Notes: generated by a model from the sequence alone, not told the origin. 64,000 bases of DNA from Flammeovirgaceae bacterium (GCA_021300095.1 JAJTHV010000118.1:1-64000), one strand, 5' to 3'; counted from the stretch's first letter, positions 8,679 to 18,089 are shown. Made by a program: numbers and translations.

Positions 8679-9203
8679 ATGAAAAAAATCATCCTATCCC
8701 TTTTTGTTCTACTCACTTGCAGTGTTTTATCGTTTGCTCAAAAAGTAGACTTCGATAAAAAGTTAAAAGATCTTGGGATTGAATTGTTTGAACCGGCCAA
8801 GCCAATCGCGAACTATGTAAAGGCGGTTCGTACGGGCAATTTGCTTTTCGTTGCAGGCCACGGACCTACTCGCGCAGATGGCACCAACATCACCGGTAAG
8901 GTGGGAAAAGATCTGACCACCGAAGAAGGTTACGCGGCTGCTCGTCAAACAGCGATTGCAATTCTTTCTACATTGAAAGCTGAAATAGGCGACTTGAACA
9001 AAGTGAAGCGCATTGTGAAAGTGTTGGGAATGGTGAACTGTACTGAAAACTTCACCGATCAACCTAAAGTAATCAATGGCTTTTCTGATTTGATGGTGAG
9101 TGTGTTTGGCGACAAAGGAAAACATGCGCGCTCTGCCGTGGGGATGTATGCTTTGCCAATGAATATTTCGGTGGAGGTAGAGTTGATTGTGGAGTTGGAG
9201 TAA
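8679..9203 (+). CDS. Exported RidA/YjgF-family protein
   Basis: 174 residues. A signal peptide (2-20, ending SVLSFAQ) precedes a RidA domain of about 150 residues. The fold signatures are KAVRTGNLLFVAGHGPT near the start and ARSAVGMYALPMNISVEVELIVE at the end, in the usual RidA order. Cytosolic RidA hydrolyses reactive enamine/imine intermediates; this subgroup has GMYALP at the C-terminal signature, where RidA proper has an arginine in R.xV.V..LP, so imine deaminase activity is uncertain. The periplasmic location implied by the signal peptide is common in Bacteroidota paralogues. It is a single gene. Confidence 0.8.
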   Translation: MKKIILSLFVLLTCSVLSFAQKVDFDKKLKDLGIELFEPAKPIANYVKAVRTGNLLFVAGHGPTRADGTNITGKVGKDLTTEEGYAAARQTAIAILSTLKAEIGDLNKVKRIVKVLGMVNCTENFTDQPKVINGFSDLMVSVFGDKGKHARSAVGMYALPMNISVEVELIVELE

Positions 9204-9367
9204 TCTCTCTAAACTAGCTTTCTTTCCTATTTGTATTCAAGAGTAGGTTTTAGTTATGATTCTAAGTGGAATCTCAATTGCTCTGGGAAGTATAACGCTG
9301 TCCTTTACAGTATGATTTTGGAGTTCTTTTTATTATTTCTAAATTAGAAACTATAATCACATCACTT

Positions 9368-9721
9368 ATGAGTAGAATAAGTTCTATTGGTCGATCTATG
9401 GCAATCAGTTTCGGCTTAACTGCATTTATTGGATCTGTTTGTAGTCTCATTATAGCATGGATCAATTCAGAGAGACTATTTGACAAGTCATTTTTTGACG
9501 GATTTAATTCGAACTTACGGGTAGCTTTAAACAGTTATCTACTTTTTGCGCTGTTTCTTGTTTTGAGTGTTTGCTTTTTCATTTTCCTTCAGTTCAAGAA
9601 AGACACTTATCAAGAATCCAAGCTTTCAAAGATTTTTGGAATTGTATTCTTTGTATATGCTACTATGATGATACTTGCTTATGGTGCAGGCTTCGGATTT
9701 GGTTTACTTACTAAGCAATAG
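9368..9721 (+). CDS. Small membrane protein of unknown function
   Basis: 117 residues with three predicted membrane helices (about 12-32, 55-76, 88-112) and a charged loop FKKDTYQESKLSK between the last two. I do not recognise the family. The local sequence is AT-richer than the flanking genes, as is often the case for recently acquired or fast-evolving genes. It converges on the antitoxin-like gene and the toxin stub. Confidence 0.55.
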   Translation: MSRISSIGRSMAISFGLTAFIGSVCSLIIAWINSERLFDKSFFDGFNSNLRVALNSYLLFALFLVLSVCFFIFLQFKKDTYQESKLSKIFGIVFFVYATMMILAYGAGFGFGLLTKQ

Positions 9722-9770
9722 TAAACTTCGCTTGTTATTTTGTTTTGATTGGTGACATTATAACTTCAAT

Positions 9771-9830
9771 CTAGAAAGGTCTTGATAATTGTTCCAAAAT
9801 CGGAGAATCCTCAGACCAGATGATTTTCAT
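9771..9830 (-). pseudogene. 5' stub of a RelE/ParE-type toxin gene
   Basis: An ATG 5 bases after the antitoxin-like stop opens a 19-codon frame, MKIIWSEDSPILEQLSRPF, then TAG. The opening MKIIWSE is characteristic of RelE/ParE toxins of Bacteroidota, which are usually about 95-100 residues long and follow the antitoxin with exactly this spacing. After the TAG the frame reads IEVIMSPIKTK then TAA, weakly like a toxin C-terminus, so an internal deletion is possible. The gene is clearly not functional as a full toxin. Confidence 0.5.
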
Positions 9831-9835
9831 TTTGC

Positions 9836-10120
9836 TTATCTGAACAATCCCGAGAATTTTTTTCTTGTTATCTCCTTTACTTCATCATGAGTCATTGAAC
9901 GACCCGACTCAATGGAGGCTATGCCCGCATCAATTGCTTTTTTTTCATCTGTGCTCAATTGAAGAGAAATTGATTCTTGGTTGGTTTGCTTTAAAAGCAT
10001 GAACTGTTTAATTATTCTATGCTCATTTACACCAGCCAACCACTGAATGATATCTAACTTTTCCGTTTGAAGATCTGAAGTATGTTCTGATTGCAATAAG
10101 TAAAGATAATAATTTTCCAC
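9836..10120 (-). CDS. Antitoxin-like protein, toxin partner lost
   Basis: 94 residues. The C-terminal part (AIDAGIASIESGRSMTHDEVKEITRKKF) has the pattern of small Bacteroidota antitoxins: an amphipathic helix, then a glycine turn and a THDEV segment, normally followed by a RelE/ParE toxin gene. Here only a 19-codon stub follows. The N-terminal half (1-50) is helical and unlike DNA-binding antitoxin heads that I recognise. It begins 22 bases after the end of the interrupted MutS-like gene. Confidence 0.6.
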   Translation of the reverse strand: MENYYLYLLQSEHTSDLQTEKLDIIQWLAGVNEHRIIKQFMLLKQTNQESISLQLSTDEKKAIDAGIASIESGRSMTHDEVKEITRKKFSGLFR

Positions 10121-10142
10121 TCCACATTTTCAAAGAAGTGCA

Positions 10143-11807
10143 TCAACGATTTTTCGTTACTTGAGAAAGCTGACCGCTTACTTTTCTAGCCTCCTGAATT
10201 ACTTCCGAAGGATAATCGGCTAATTCTAGTAGCTTGATGGCATTTCTTGTTGTAAGTGGCCCCCGTTTCAACCGATGATCAAAATTCAATTCGTTGTTAT
10301 CTACAGATTCTGCAAAGTGATACAAATCATACTCTTTATCTAGTAGATCTGCTAACTCAATGTCGTGGGTTGAAACCAAAACAATATTGTCGCCTTTGTT
10401 AAGGTAGGATAAGATAGCCTAAGCGGAAGCAATTCGTTCGATTGTGTTGGTCCCCTTGAAAACCTCATCCAACACAAATAAATTTTGATAAGGAGTTTCA
10501 GAAGCTTCTAAGAAAGTGGCAATCGTACTTACTTCCTGAAAATAGTAACTCTTTCCCTGAAAGAGATTATCATCAATACGAAGTGAGGAAAACTGTCTGA
10601 GTGGCGGACTGATAAACTCATCGGCAAAACAAGTGTAAATCGTTTGTGCTAAAATGGAGTTGATCAGAAACGTTCTCAGAAATGTAGATTTGCCAGACAT
10701 GTTTGATCCTGTGATCAACACACTTTTTCCGTCAATATGAATATCATTTGAAACACAATGTTCAATCAAAGGATGATAAGCTCCTTTTATGGTGATAGTT
10801 TTACTTTTATTCACCAATTGCGGCTCACACGTTTTTGATTCTCCGGCTCGCAGCGAAAGGATGGATATGGCCATATCAATGTCACCAACATATTCGATCA
10901 ATACTTCAATATGTGATTGTTTGGATTCTAATTCTTTGACGATCCAGAAAAGCCCCCAAACTTCTATGAGCAAAAACGATTTAACTAATTCTAACAAATA
11001 ATTTCCAAATTGAGATAGTTCGCCTTCTATTCCGCTTTTGTTGCTCAAAGCAATCAACACAGACTTCCGCTTGAATGATTGCAATTCGGCAATTGATTTT
11101 TTTACGGATTCATTTGCCAATTCATCGTGACACTGACTTAAATAGTCGCAGGCTTCAATGAGTGCATTTAATTGCGGAAATGACCGAATGAATTGATAGG
11201 TATTTCCTTTATTCCAATAGTGCACCAACATATTCAGCGTAAGCGGAGCGAGCAATAGAACGATGCAAATAGGATATTTGAAGGAGAGAACAACAAGGGA
11301 AAACGTGACCAACAAACTAATTGCCAAGGCCCAAAGCCATTTTGGACGTGCCAACAGATTTTTGTTTAGCAGAGAAGAAATATAGTATGCGTCCTGACTG
11401 CCAAGCGAAAGCATTTTGAACTGCACATCATCGCAAATCTTTTCGTGTGTGTTGAAAAAATTGATAAATCGGTTTAGCGGATTGATGAGATCATTTCTCT
11501 GTTGAGTCATCCGTTTATAAAGAACTTGCTGGCCAACTTTACTGGTGGTTCTATCCGCGAAAGCAAATACCTTTTGAAAATCGATGTCCTCTAAAGTCTG
11601 TTCGGTTAATTGGTGAAATGAATTTTCCGATGAAATAGTTGCGTACTTCTTTATGCGGTCAAAGTCAAACTCATCTGCTTTGGGTTTGCCCCATTGCCGC
11701 TTTAGCTCTTCTTTAATTTTTTTAATTTTCTTCTGCGTTTGAATGCGCACTAGGATCGCTCCAACAAGTGTAGCACCGATCGCTAAAAAAACAAGGTAGA
11801 AGAGCAC
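10143..11807 (-). pseudogene. MutS-like ATPase gene interrupted by an in-frame amber codon
   Basis: One frame runs from 11807 to 10143 (555 codons) but has TAG at 10419-10421. Before it: two N-terminal hydrophobic helices, a helical lever/core region, then the MutS ATPase domain with Walker A TGSNMSGKSTFLRT and Walker B FVLDEVFKGTNTIERIASA. After it the frame continues AILSYLNKGDNIVLVSTHDIELADLL, holding the conserved STHD motif. Relatives have Lys or another residue at the stop, so one base change (AAG to TAG) explains it. These membrane-anchored MutS-related proteins of Bacteroidota are not classical mismatch repair MutS; their role is unclear. The 462-residue product lacks the last ATPase motif. 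A sequencing error is possible. Confidence 0.75.
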
Positions 11808-11823
11808 GTGTAAGTTGCTTTGG

Positions 11824-12696
11824 TTACGCCACGTCTCTTCCGGTAGACCACTTCAGCATTTCAAACCAATCTTGTTTGTCCAACACAATGTCTGTCGACT
11901 TGGCTGCTTCGGTGATGCGCTCGGGCTTTGTGGTACCCAAGATCGGGAATATGTTGGAAGGATGTTTTAATAACCAAGCCAAGGCCAATTGGCTGTACGA
12001 TGCATTGTATTTGGTGGCCTTCGCAAACCAATCTCTCTCTTCGAAATGAAGCTTACCGCCTCCGAGTGGCGACCACGCCATCGGGCTTGCTCCGTGTTTG
12101 AGCATCAGATCCAAATCACCATTGAAGAGCGAGTCAATCCGCGAAAGAGAAATTTCAATTTGATTGGTCACCAGTGGAAATGGCAAAAATTGCTGCAGCA
12201 TTTCAAATTGCGATGGCGTAAAGTTAGACACACCAAAATGCAACACTTTGCCGGCTGCTTTTAGTTTCACAAAGGCCTCTGCTACTTCGTGCGGATTGAG
12301 TAAAGGATCGGGGCGATGGATCAGTAACAAATCCAAGTGATCGGTGGCCAACATCTTCAATGAGTTGTCAGCCGACCAAATGATATGATCTTCGGAAGTG
12401 TCGTAGTGTTTGACCCATGTTTGCGGACGCTTGGCTGAACTAAACTTGATACCGCACTTGGTTATGAGTTGCATTTGACTGCGAAGTGAAGGCTGATTTT
12501 TCAAGACAGCTCCAAAGAGTTCTTCGCAGCTATGATCACCATAAATGTCGGCATGATCAAATGAAGTGATGCCTTCATCAATAGAAGTTTTAACCAACCG
12601 CTCCACCGATTCGGAGGAAAGTTGTTGCCAGCGCCATACACCTGTTACTATGCGCGACAGGCTGGGACCTTGAGAGTGGAGTGGTTGTAAGTTCAT
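11824..12696 (-). CDS. Aldo/keto reductase
   Basis: 290-residue cytosolic NADPH-dependent oxidoreductase of the AKR superfamily (TIM barrel), closest in style to YdhF. The catalytic tetrad is visible: Asp and Tyr in FDHADIYGDHSCEELFG (about 47-63), Lys in LITKCGI, His in LLLIHRPDPL. The cofactor-binding end ILGTTKPERITEAAKS is present. The substrate is unknown. It starts two bases after the end of the DUF5763-type gene and ends 16 bases before the MutS-like gene, so an operon is likely. Confidence 0.9.
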   Translation of the reverse strand: MNLQPLHSQGPSLSRIVTGVWRWQQLSSESVERLVKTSIDEGITSFDHADIYGDHSCEELFGAVLKNQPSLRSQMQLITKCGIKFSSAKRPQTWVKHYDTSEDHIIWSADNSLKMLATDHLDLLLIHRPDPLLNPHEVAEAFVKLKAAGKVLHFGVSNFTPSQFEMLQQFLPFPLVTNQIEISLSRIDSLFNGDLDLMLKHGASPMAWSPLGGGKLHFEERDWFAKATKYNASYSQLALAWLLKHPSNIFPILGTTKPERITEAAKSTDIVLDKQDWFEMLKWSTGRDVA

Positions 12697-12697
12697 A

Positions 12698-13006
12698 TTA
12701 TTTGCTGTGTTGGTAGCACTTGCCTTTGCTGCTGGAAGTCATTCGTTTGCAACGAGTGCCATCGGCAGTTTTGCCATTGCACTGCGCTACTTTGTCTTTG
12801 AGGTGTTCATCGGGTTTGCAAACACCGCATGCTCCCTTCTTTGCTTTCTTGGCAGCGGCCAAAGTCATACCATCGGCATCGCCTGACAATTTACAATCGG
12901 CAGTATGATATTTTTCGCCCTTGGCAGATGCATACACGGTTTGACCAAAACCTTTCAGCGCCAAGCCAAAGAATAAGAATAAACTGAGAACGAGTACTTT
13001 TTTCAT
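12698..13006 (-). CDS. Small exported Cys-rich protein with DUF5763-like domain
   Basis: 102 residues from the ATG at 13006; a longer frame from 13033 lacks a signal peptide at its start and is less likely. A signal peptide (ending LKGFGQ) is followed by KYHTADCKLS...GACGVCKPDEH, which resembles the metal-binding Ada-type cysteine cluster. Then comes QCNGKTADGTRCKRMTSSSKGKCYQH, the C..T..GT.CKR...G.C.QH pattern of DUF5763. Both halves look like small zinc-binding knuckles. Function unknown. Confidence 0.7.
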   Translation of the reverse strand: MKKVLVLSLFLFFGLALKGFGQTVYASAKGEKYHTADCKLSGDADGMTLAAAKKAKKGACGVCKPDEHLKDKVAQCNGKTADGTRCKRMTSSSKGKCYQHSK

Positions 13007-13101
13007 TTGGGGTAGGGGTTTAGAGTTGCTCAACAGTCAAAATTGTGATTTTTTGAGGAGGAATAAAAATGATATTGGTGTTGCCGATAAGAACTTACTT
13101 G

Positions 13102-13109
13102 TAAATTTG
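13102..13109 (+). promoter_or_regulatory. -7 promoter element for the trans-sulfuration enzyme gene
   Basis: TAAATTTG matches TAnnTTTG exactly; TTG at 13081-13083 lies 18 bases upstream as the -33 element. The ATG at 13132 would be about 15 nt from the transcription start. Confidence 0.5.
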
Positions 13110-13131
13110 GTTAACCATAAAAAGACTTGAA

Positions 13132-14256
13132 ATGACAGACGAATTGAAAAACATTTGCGCCCATGCAGGTGCCACACCCGATCCTTCTACCGGAGCGGTG
13201 ACTATTCCGATTTATTTGTCGTCTACATTTCATTATACCCCTACGGGTGAGAGTCCGACTGGAAATGTGTATAGCCGTGAAACGAATCCTACCCGAACTT
13301 CGCTTGAAAATGTTTTGGCTCAGCTAGAACGTGGAGAAGACGCTGCCGCGTTCAGCAGTGGAAGTGCTGCGGCCAATGCTGTATTTTTAAGTTTACGACC
13401 GGGTGATCATGTGGTGATTAACTTCGATGCGTATGCGGGCATTCGCACCATGTTGCGAGACATTTTTATGCCGTGGGGATTGCAGGTGACATTTACTGAC
13501 CTGAGTGACATTGCTGACTTATCGAAAGCGTTACAGCCCAACACGAAATTAGTTTGGACAGAATCTCCTACCAATCCACAACTTCGAATTGTTGATTTGA
13601 ATGCGGTTGTTGCTATTTGTAAGAAGCAAAACATTACCGTGGCGGTTGATAATACATTTGCAACACCTGCTTTACAAAATCCGATTGCGATGGGTGCCGA
13701 TTTGGTGATGCACAGCACTACCAAATATTTAGGCGGACACAGCGACTTAACCGGAGGCGCGCTAATCACTGCAAAGAAAAATCAGCAATGGGAGCGCATT
13801 CGTCATATTCAACATATACAGGGTGCCGTGCCTAGTCCATTTGATTGCTGGCTGTTGTTGCGTGGCATTCGCAGTTTTGTACCTCGTATGACGCAGCACC
13901 TCTCGAACGCAAAAGCTATTGCGGAATATTTGTCGCATCATCCTAAAGTGGAACGCGTGCTGTATCCGGGTTTAGCAACACACCCCGGTCATGAAATAGC
14001 GAAAAAGCAAATGAGCGATTTTGGTGCGATCGTTTCATTTTTGGTGAAAGGGTCGAAAGCAGATGCCATTCAAATAGCGCAGCGTGTGAAGGTATTTACC
14101 AACGCCACCAGTTTGGGAGGCACCGAGAGTTTATTGGAACATCGAAAAACAGTTGAAGGCCCCGACTCACCTACACCAGATAACTTAATTCGTTTGAGTG
14201 TGGGTTTGGAAGATAGTCAGAGTTTGATTGCGGACTTAACGCAAGCGCTGGGATAG
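13132..14256 (+). CDS. Cys/Met-metabolism PLP-dependent enzyme (cystathionine gamma-synthase/lyase family)
   Basis: 374 residues. The PLP lysine is in HSTTKYLGGHSDL (about 199-211). Other family landmarks are NVYSRETNPT, FSSGSAAANA (phosphate grip), the Asp of AVDNTFATP that contacts the pyridine ring, and the C-terminal TSLGGTESLLEHR and IRLSVGLE. Members act as cystathionine gamma-synthase, cystathionine gamma-lyase, O-acetylhomoserine sulfhydrylase or methionine gamma-lyase. Sequence alone does not separate these, so no symbol is given. It is monocistronic, with its own promoter, and ends in TAG. Confidence 0.88.
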   Translation: MTDELKNICAHAGATPDPSTGAVTIPIYLSSTFHYTPTGESPTGNVYSRETNPTRTSLENVLAQLERGEDAAAFSSGSAAANAVFLSLRPGDHVVINFDAYAGIRTMLRDIFMPWGLQVTFTDLSDIADLSKALQPNTKLVWTESPTNPQLRIVDLNAVVAICKKQNITVAVDNTFATPALQNPIAMGADLVMHSTTKYLGGHSDLTGGALITAKKNQQWERIRHIQHIQGAVPSPFDCWLLLRGIRSFVPRMTQHLSNAKAIAEYLSHHPKVERVLYPGLATHPGHEIAKKQMSDFGAIVSFLVKGSKADAIQIAQRVKVFTNATSLGGTESLLEHRKTVEGPDSPTPDNLIRLSVGLEDSQSLIADLTQALG

Positions 14257-14318
14257 ATTGACCTAACCCTTGAAAAATGGCAACTGATTATTCTTTTGAA
14301 AAAGCACTTTTCTTATTT

Positions 14319-15632
14319 TTATTCCTTGTCGTTTATTTTTTTTATAGCTAACTGAATAATAGCTTCATGATCTTCAACATAAATGGCTGGCTCTATCCCG
14401 TTTCCAGAAATCATTTTTCCGTCAGCCGTAAGTAGCTCACCAGTTTTTACTTGAAAATAAAATGGCTTGAGAGCGAGCTTCCCACCGGAATTTATTTCCC
14501 CAATGCCAAATGTTTTTCTTCCAATTACAGTTATAGTCCTTTGTGTTTTTAGTGACGATACGATTACTTCAGCGGCTGATGCAGTACCACTATTTGTCAA
14601 TATCACTACCTTACAGTTAATCAGATTGTCTTTTTTTGATAGGATAATCTTTGGTAAATTGGAAAGAGGGTCTGAATATTTAATCCTGCAAATTGTATCG
14701 CCTTTTTTAAGAAACAACCCAACAAACTCGATGGCTTCATATAGAATACCGCCTCCGCAATTCCTCAAATCAAGTATAATTCCTTTGAGAGGTTGATTTT
14801 GAATAATTTGGGACTCAAAATTTTCGGCAACCCCTGAATTTAATTCAGAAAAGCGATAATACAAGATGCGATCGGAATTTATGGAAATGGAATCAGTTGT
14901 TGCTTTTTCGTATTCGGGGTAGTTTTTCCAGTACGTTGAAAACAAAATACTGTCTCTTTCAATTTCGATGGCAATTGAATCAGCCATAGTATTACCTAAA
15001 ATTTTCGTAAAATAACCACCACCCAAAAGAGAACAAGGAACTCCGTTCACTGTTACAATACGATCCCCTCGAAGCAGTGACAATCTATTATTATGTGAAC
15101 TAACGAAAGGTGCAGTGATGATAAATGAGCCTTGGTCATCCTTTGCATAGTGTAACCCTTCGTTGGACTTTGATTTCCATTCAATTGACTTTTTTGAAAG
15201 TAACCAAGAATCTTTCGCGTTTGAGGTAAGCAGATAATCACTTAAGTATTCATCTATGCATATACTCAATTGATATTTATCTAATTTGGATTTGATCAGC
15301 GGTTCAATGAATGTACAGAGTTCCTTAACCTTGTCGTAGTAAAGCAAAAATTCGTTTGTTTGAAAGCTTTTTTTATTTGGCGCAGTAACGTTTATAGATT
15401 TACCCATTTCATACTGTATCACGAGCTTAAGGTCAAACGATTTATTTAAGGCATCAAAGAATCTCTTTAGGTGTAGAGTAGTATACACTTCGTTTTTATG
15501 AGAGCGTATCTCATCTAGTGTATTTGAAACGCCCCAAAATTCTTCACAATTATCTTTTGGAATTTGACTAAATCCGCAGCTTCCCCAACTAATAAAGCCG
15601 ATTAAAAATGAAGTAGCTATCCGGTTTTTCAT
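14319..15632 (-). CDS. S41-family C-terminal processing-like peptidase
   Basis: 437 residues with an N-terminal signal sequence (hydrophobic 6-20). After a helical N-terminal region, a PDZ-like segment (about 175-220, LLRGDRIVTVNGVPCSLLG) leads into the S41 core: GIILDLRNCGGG, then TNSGTASAAEV with the catalytic serine, then GRKTFGIGE with the catalytic lysine. It would be a periplasmic serine protease. The substrate is unknown. It is a lone gene, convergent with the PLP-enzyme gene, and lower in GC than its neighbours. Confidence 0.82.
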   Translation of the reverse strand: MKNRIATSFLIGFISWGSCGFSQIPKDNCEEFWGVSNTLDEIRSHKNEVYTTLHLKRFFDALNKSFDLKLVIQYEMGKSINVTAPNKKSFQTNEFLLYYDKVKELCTFIEPLIKSKLDKYQLSICIDEYLSDYLLTSNAKDSWLLSKKSIEWKSKSNEGLHYAKDDQGSFIITAPFVSSHNNRLSLLRGDRIVTVNGVPCSLLGGGYFTKILGNTMADSIAIEIERDSILFSTYWKNYPEYEKATTDSISINSDRILYYRFSELNSGVAENFESQIIQNQPLKGIILDLRNCGGGILYEAIEFVGLFLKKGDTICRIKYSDPLSNLPKIILSKKDNLINCKVVILTNSGTASAAEVIVSSLKTQRTITVIGRKTFGIGEINSGGKLALKPFYFQVKTGELLTADGKMISGNGIEPAIYVEDHEAIIQLAIKKINDKE

Positions 15633-15662
15633 TAACCAAAATCAATTTTTTTTAATCAAAAA

Positions 15663-17015
15663 TCAGGATTGGGAAACGCTAGTTTTCCATTTGCCTGATT
15701 GCATGTACCAATACGCCATGGAGAACATGCTGATCCAATACACCCACTCACTTACCCATCCCCAGGTGATTGACATATTCCACACATCCAAAACAAGATA
15801 GACATAGGCGCTGTACAAAACCAGCGTAACTATTTCGATCATAAGATTGACCGCAGTGTTTCCCGTTCCGGTAACGGCATTGAGCCACACCACCGAAAAA
15901 GATTGAAGCAATAGCGCGGACGATACCACGCGCAAAACAGGGGTTGCATAAACGATGAAATCTTCGCCTTGCCCAAAAAGTGACAATAACAATTCCGGAA
16001 ATAAGTTGAGTGTCACAATCAAGAGCAATGAAAATCCGGCACTTACTTTTGAGATGCGCACAATCAGAGGAATGACTTCTTCTTGCTTGCCCTGACCGAT
16101 GATATTACTCACCATCGTATTGCTGGCGGCCGCAAATGACCAAGAGAAAATGCCGGCAACGCCAAACACGTTGCGCATGGTATTTGAAACGGCCAGATCG
16201 CGGGCACCATGGTGTTCAATCAATATGTAAAAATATTCCCAGGTGATGATGCTGAGCGCATATTGTAAAATGAGCGGAGATGACCGGATGAAAATAAGTT
16301 TTATAGTGGCCGTTTCTATTTTCCAGCTTTCAAAAAATGAAAATGCTTTGTGAATACCTTTTACATGAATGACAATGTAGATTACAATCAAGCCGATGGC
16401 TTCGGCCATGATGGATGCATACGCAGCCCCATTGAATCCAAGTTCAGGAAATCCAAGTTTGCCATAAATCAATGTATAGTCTAAAAAGATATTCGAGAGG
16501 GCTTCACTGAGCGTACCCCACACTAAAAACTTGGTTTGATTGGTGCCCACCAGCAACGCATTGCGCATGACATACAAATACAAAAACGGAATGCCCCAGA
16601 TGCGGATCAGAATAAAGTCGATGACTTGTTCGGCAATGACGGTGTTGTGAATAGTGGCACGTAAAATAAATGGAGCCAGTGTGTACGTGATTACAATGCC
16701 CATGAAGGCAATTGCCAGAGCTGCCCACACGCCATGATAAAATAGTTTGCCGATTTCTTTGGGTAAATTTTCACCAGCCTTTCGGGCGATGAGTGCTTGC
16801 AATCCATTGTTTAGTCCGCTGCCGATTACTGCAAAGATAAGATAGTAAACCCCGGTGATGGCTGCACATGCCAATGCTTGTTCCCCCAATCCTCCCAAAA
16901 AGACGTTGTTGGTTATGAAATTGATTTGAGGCACGAGCATGGCTAAGGAAATGGGCAAAGCCAATCCTAAGATTTGTTTGTAGCCGGTTTGAATGCGCAG
17001 GTCAGAACTATTCAT
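15663..17015 (-). CDS. MATE-family efflux transporter
   Basis: 450 residues, twelve membrane helices in two six-helix halves, the size and layout of MATE/NorM proteins. The N-terminal LGLALPISLAMLVPQINF and the loop AITGVYYLIFAVIGSGLNNGLQALIARKAGE are typical. It would export cationic compounds by H+ or Na+ antiport; the substrate is unknown. It is divergent from the SDR gene at 17115. Confidence 0.88.
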   Translation of the reverse strand: MNSSDLRIQTGYKQILGLALPISLAMLVPQINFITNNVFLGGLGEQALACAAITGVYYLIFAVIGSGLNNGLQALIARKAGENLPKEIGKLFYHGVWAALAIAFMGIVITYTLAPFILRATIHNTVIAEQVIDFILIRIWGIPFLYLYVMRNALLVGTNQTKFLVWGTLSEALSNIFLDYTLIYGKLGFPELGFNGAAYASIMAEAIGLIVIYIVIHVKGIHKAFSFFESWKIETATIKLIFIRSSPLILQYALSIITWEYFYILIEHHGARDLAVSNTMRNVFGVAGIFSWSFAAASNTMVSNIIGQGKQEEVIPLIVRISKVSAGFSLLLIVTLNLFPELLLSLFGQGEDFIVYATPVLRVVSSALLLQSFSVVWLNAVTGTGNTAVNLMIEIVTLVLYSAYVYLVLDVWNMSITWGWVSEWVYWISMFSMAYWYMQSGKWKTSVSQS

Positions 17016-17056
17016 AGATGGAGGCGCAAAAATAAAGTAATTCCATCAGCTTAGAC

Positions 17057-17064
17057 TAACTTTG
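17057..17064 (+). promoter_or_regulatory. Possible -7 promoter element for the SDR gene
   Basis: TAACTTTG is an exact TAnnTTTG match 50 bases before the ATG at 17115. No clear -33 TTTG is seen at the right distance. Confidence 0.3.
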
Positions 17065-17114
17065 TTAAAAGAGCGTCTCATAAGCAGAAACCTCACCCTT
17101 CTAATCAATATATT

Positions 17115-18026
17115 ATGCAAACCATACTCGGAGCCAATGGAGCCATCGCACAGGAATTATCGAAGCATTTGATCAACTACACAGACAAAATCAGACAGGT
17201 AAGTCGCAACCCCAAGCGTGTGCATGAAACAGATGAATTGCTTTCTGCTGACTTACTCAACTTTGATCAGACTCAAAAAGCAGTAGAAGGAAGTGATGTG
17301 GTGTATTTAGTTGCCGGACTGAAATATGAAGCGACTACATGGCAAGAGCAATGGCCCAGGGTGATGAAGCATACAATCGATGCTTGCAAGAAGAACAATA
17401 GCAAGTTGGTTTTCTTTGACAATGTGTATCCGTATGGGTTGGTGAAAGGAGTAATGACAGAAGAAACACCATTCAATCCAACCAGCAAGAAGGGAGAAGT
17501 TCGCGCAAAAATTGCCACTCAATTGCTTGAAGAAATGAAGGCGGGCAATTTGCAAGGAATGATTGTGCGAGCTGCAGATTTTTATGGCCCGAATGTAATC
17601 ACGAGTCTTACGCATTCCATGGTAACTGAGCGTGTGAAGGCGAGGAAAGCACCGCAGTGGATTGGCGATCAGAAGAAGAATCACTCTTTTACCTACACAC
17701 CCGATGCCGGAAAATGTGTTGCCATATTGGGCAATACGCCATCCGCCTATCAACAAACTTGGCATGCATTGACAAGCCCTGAGCGCATGTCGGGCGAAGA
17801 GTACATTCGCATCGCTTGTAAGTTAACCGATCAAACGTTTAAAGTTCAGGCGTTGCCTAAGTGGGGTGTGCTCATGATGGGACTGTTTGTGCCGGTGCTT
17901 CGTGAATTTATCGAGATGATGTATCAATACGAAAACGATTATTATTTCGATAGCACCAAATTTCAGAAGGCATTTAATATGTCAGCGACTTCGTATCAAG
18001 AAGGAATAGCTGAGACATTGAAATAA
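17115..18026 (+). CDS. NAD-dependent epimerase/dehydratase-like (extended/atypical SDR)
   Basis: 303 residues. It opens with a Rossmann nucleotide-binding loop, ILGANGAIAQ, and continues with SADLLNFDQTQKAVEGSDVVYLVAG. The active-site area reads FFDNVYPYGLVKG, with a Tyr in place of the usual YxxxK arrangement, so the catalytic chemistry is uncertain. The C-terminal half is substrate-domain-like. The substrate is unknown. It is single and convergent with the beta-propeller gene across a strong terminator. Confidence 0.75.
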   Translation: MQTILGANGAIAQELSKHLINYTDKIRQVSRNPKRVHETDELLSADLLNFDQTQKAVEGSDVVYLVAGLKYEATTWQEQWPRVMKHTIDACKKNNSKLVFFDNVYPYGLVKGVMTEETPFNPTSKKGEVRAKIATQLLEEMKAGNLQGMIVRAADFYGPNVITSLTHSMVTERVKARKAPQWIGDQKKNHSFTYTPDAGKCVAILGNTPSAYQQTWHALTSPERMSGEEYIRIACKLTDQTFKVQALPKWGVLMMGLFVPVLREFIEMMYQYENDYYFDSTKFQKAFNMSATSYQEGIAETLK

Positions 18027-18045
18027 ATATTTTTGATTCAATAAA

Positions 18046-18071
18046 AAGGGGTTAGTGTTAGCTAGCCCCTT
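18046..18071. terminator. Bidirectional intrinsic terminator
   Basis: AAGGGGTTAG (18046-18055), a 6-nt loop and CTAGCCCCTT (18062-18071) form a 10-bp stem with one G-T wobble. A-rich sequence lies to the left and TCTTATTTGATTTTTT to the right, so it can serve both convergent genes. Confidence 0.7.
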
Positions 18072-18089
18072 CTTATTTGATTTTTTCAG

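Noticed and set aside
9256-9306. 16-codon frame MILSGISIALGSITLSF as a peptide gene
   Set aside because: Too short, no promoter or conservation evidence; most likely chance.
10419-10421. TAG recoding (e.g. pyrrolysine) in the MutS-like gene
   Set aside because: TAG serves as the normal stop of other genes in the window, and no recoding hairpin is evident; a point mutation is simpler.
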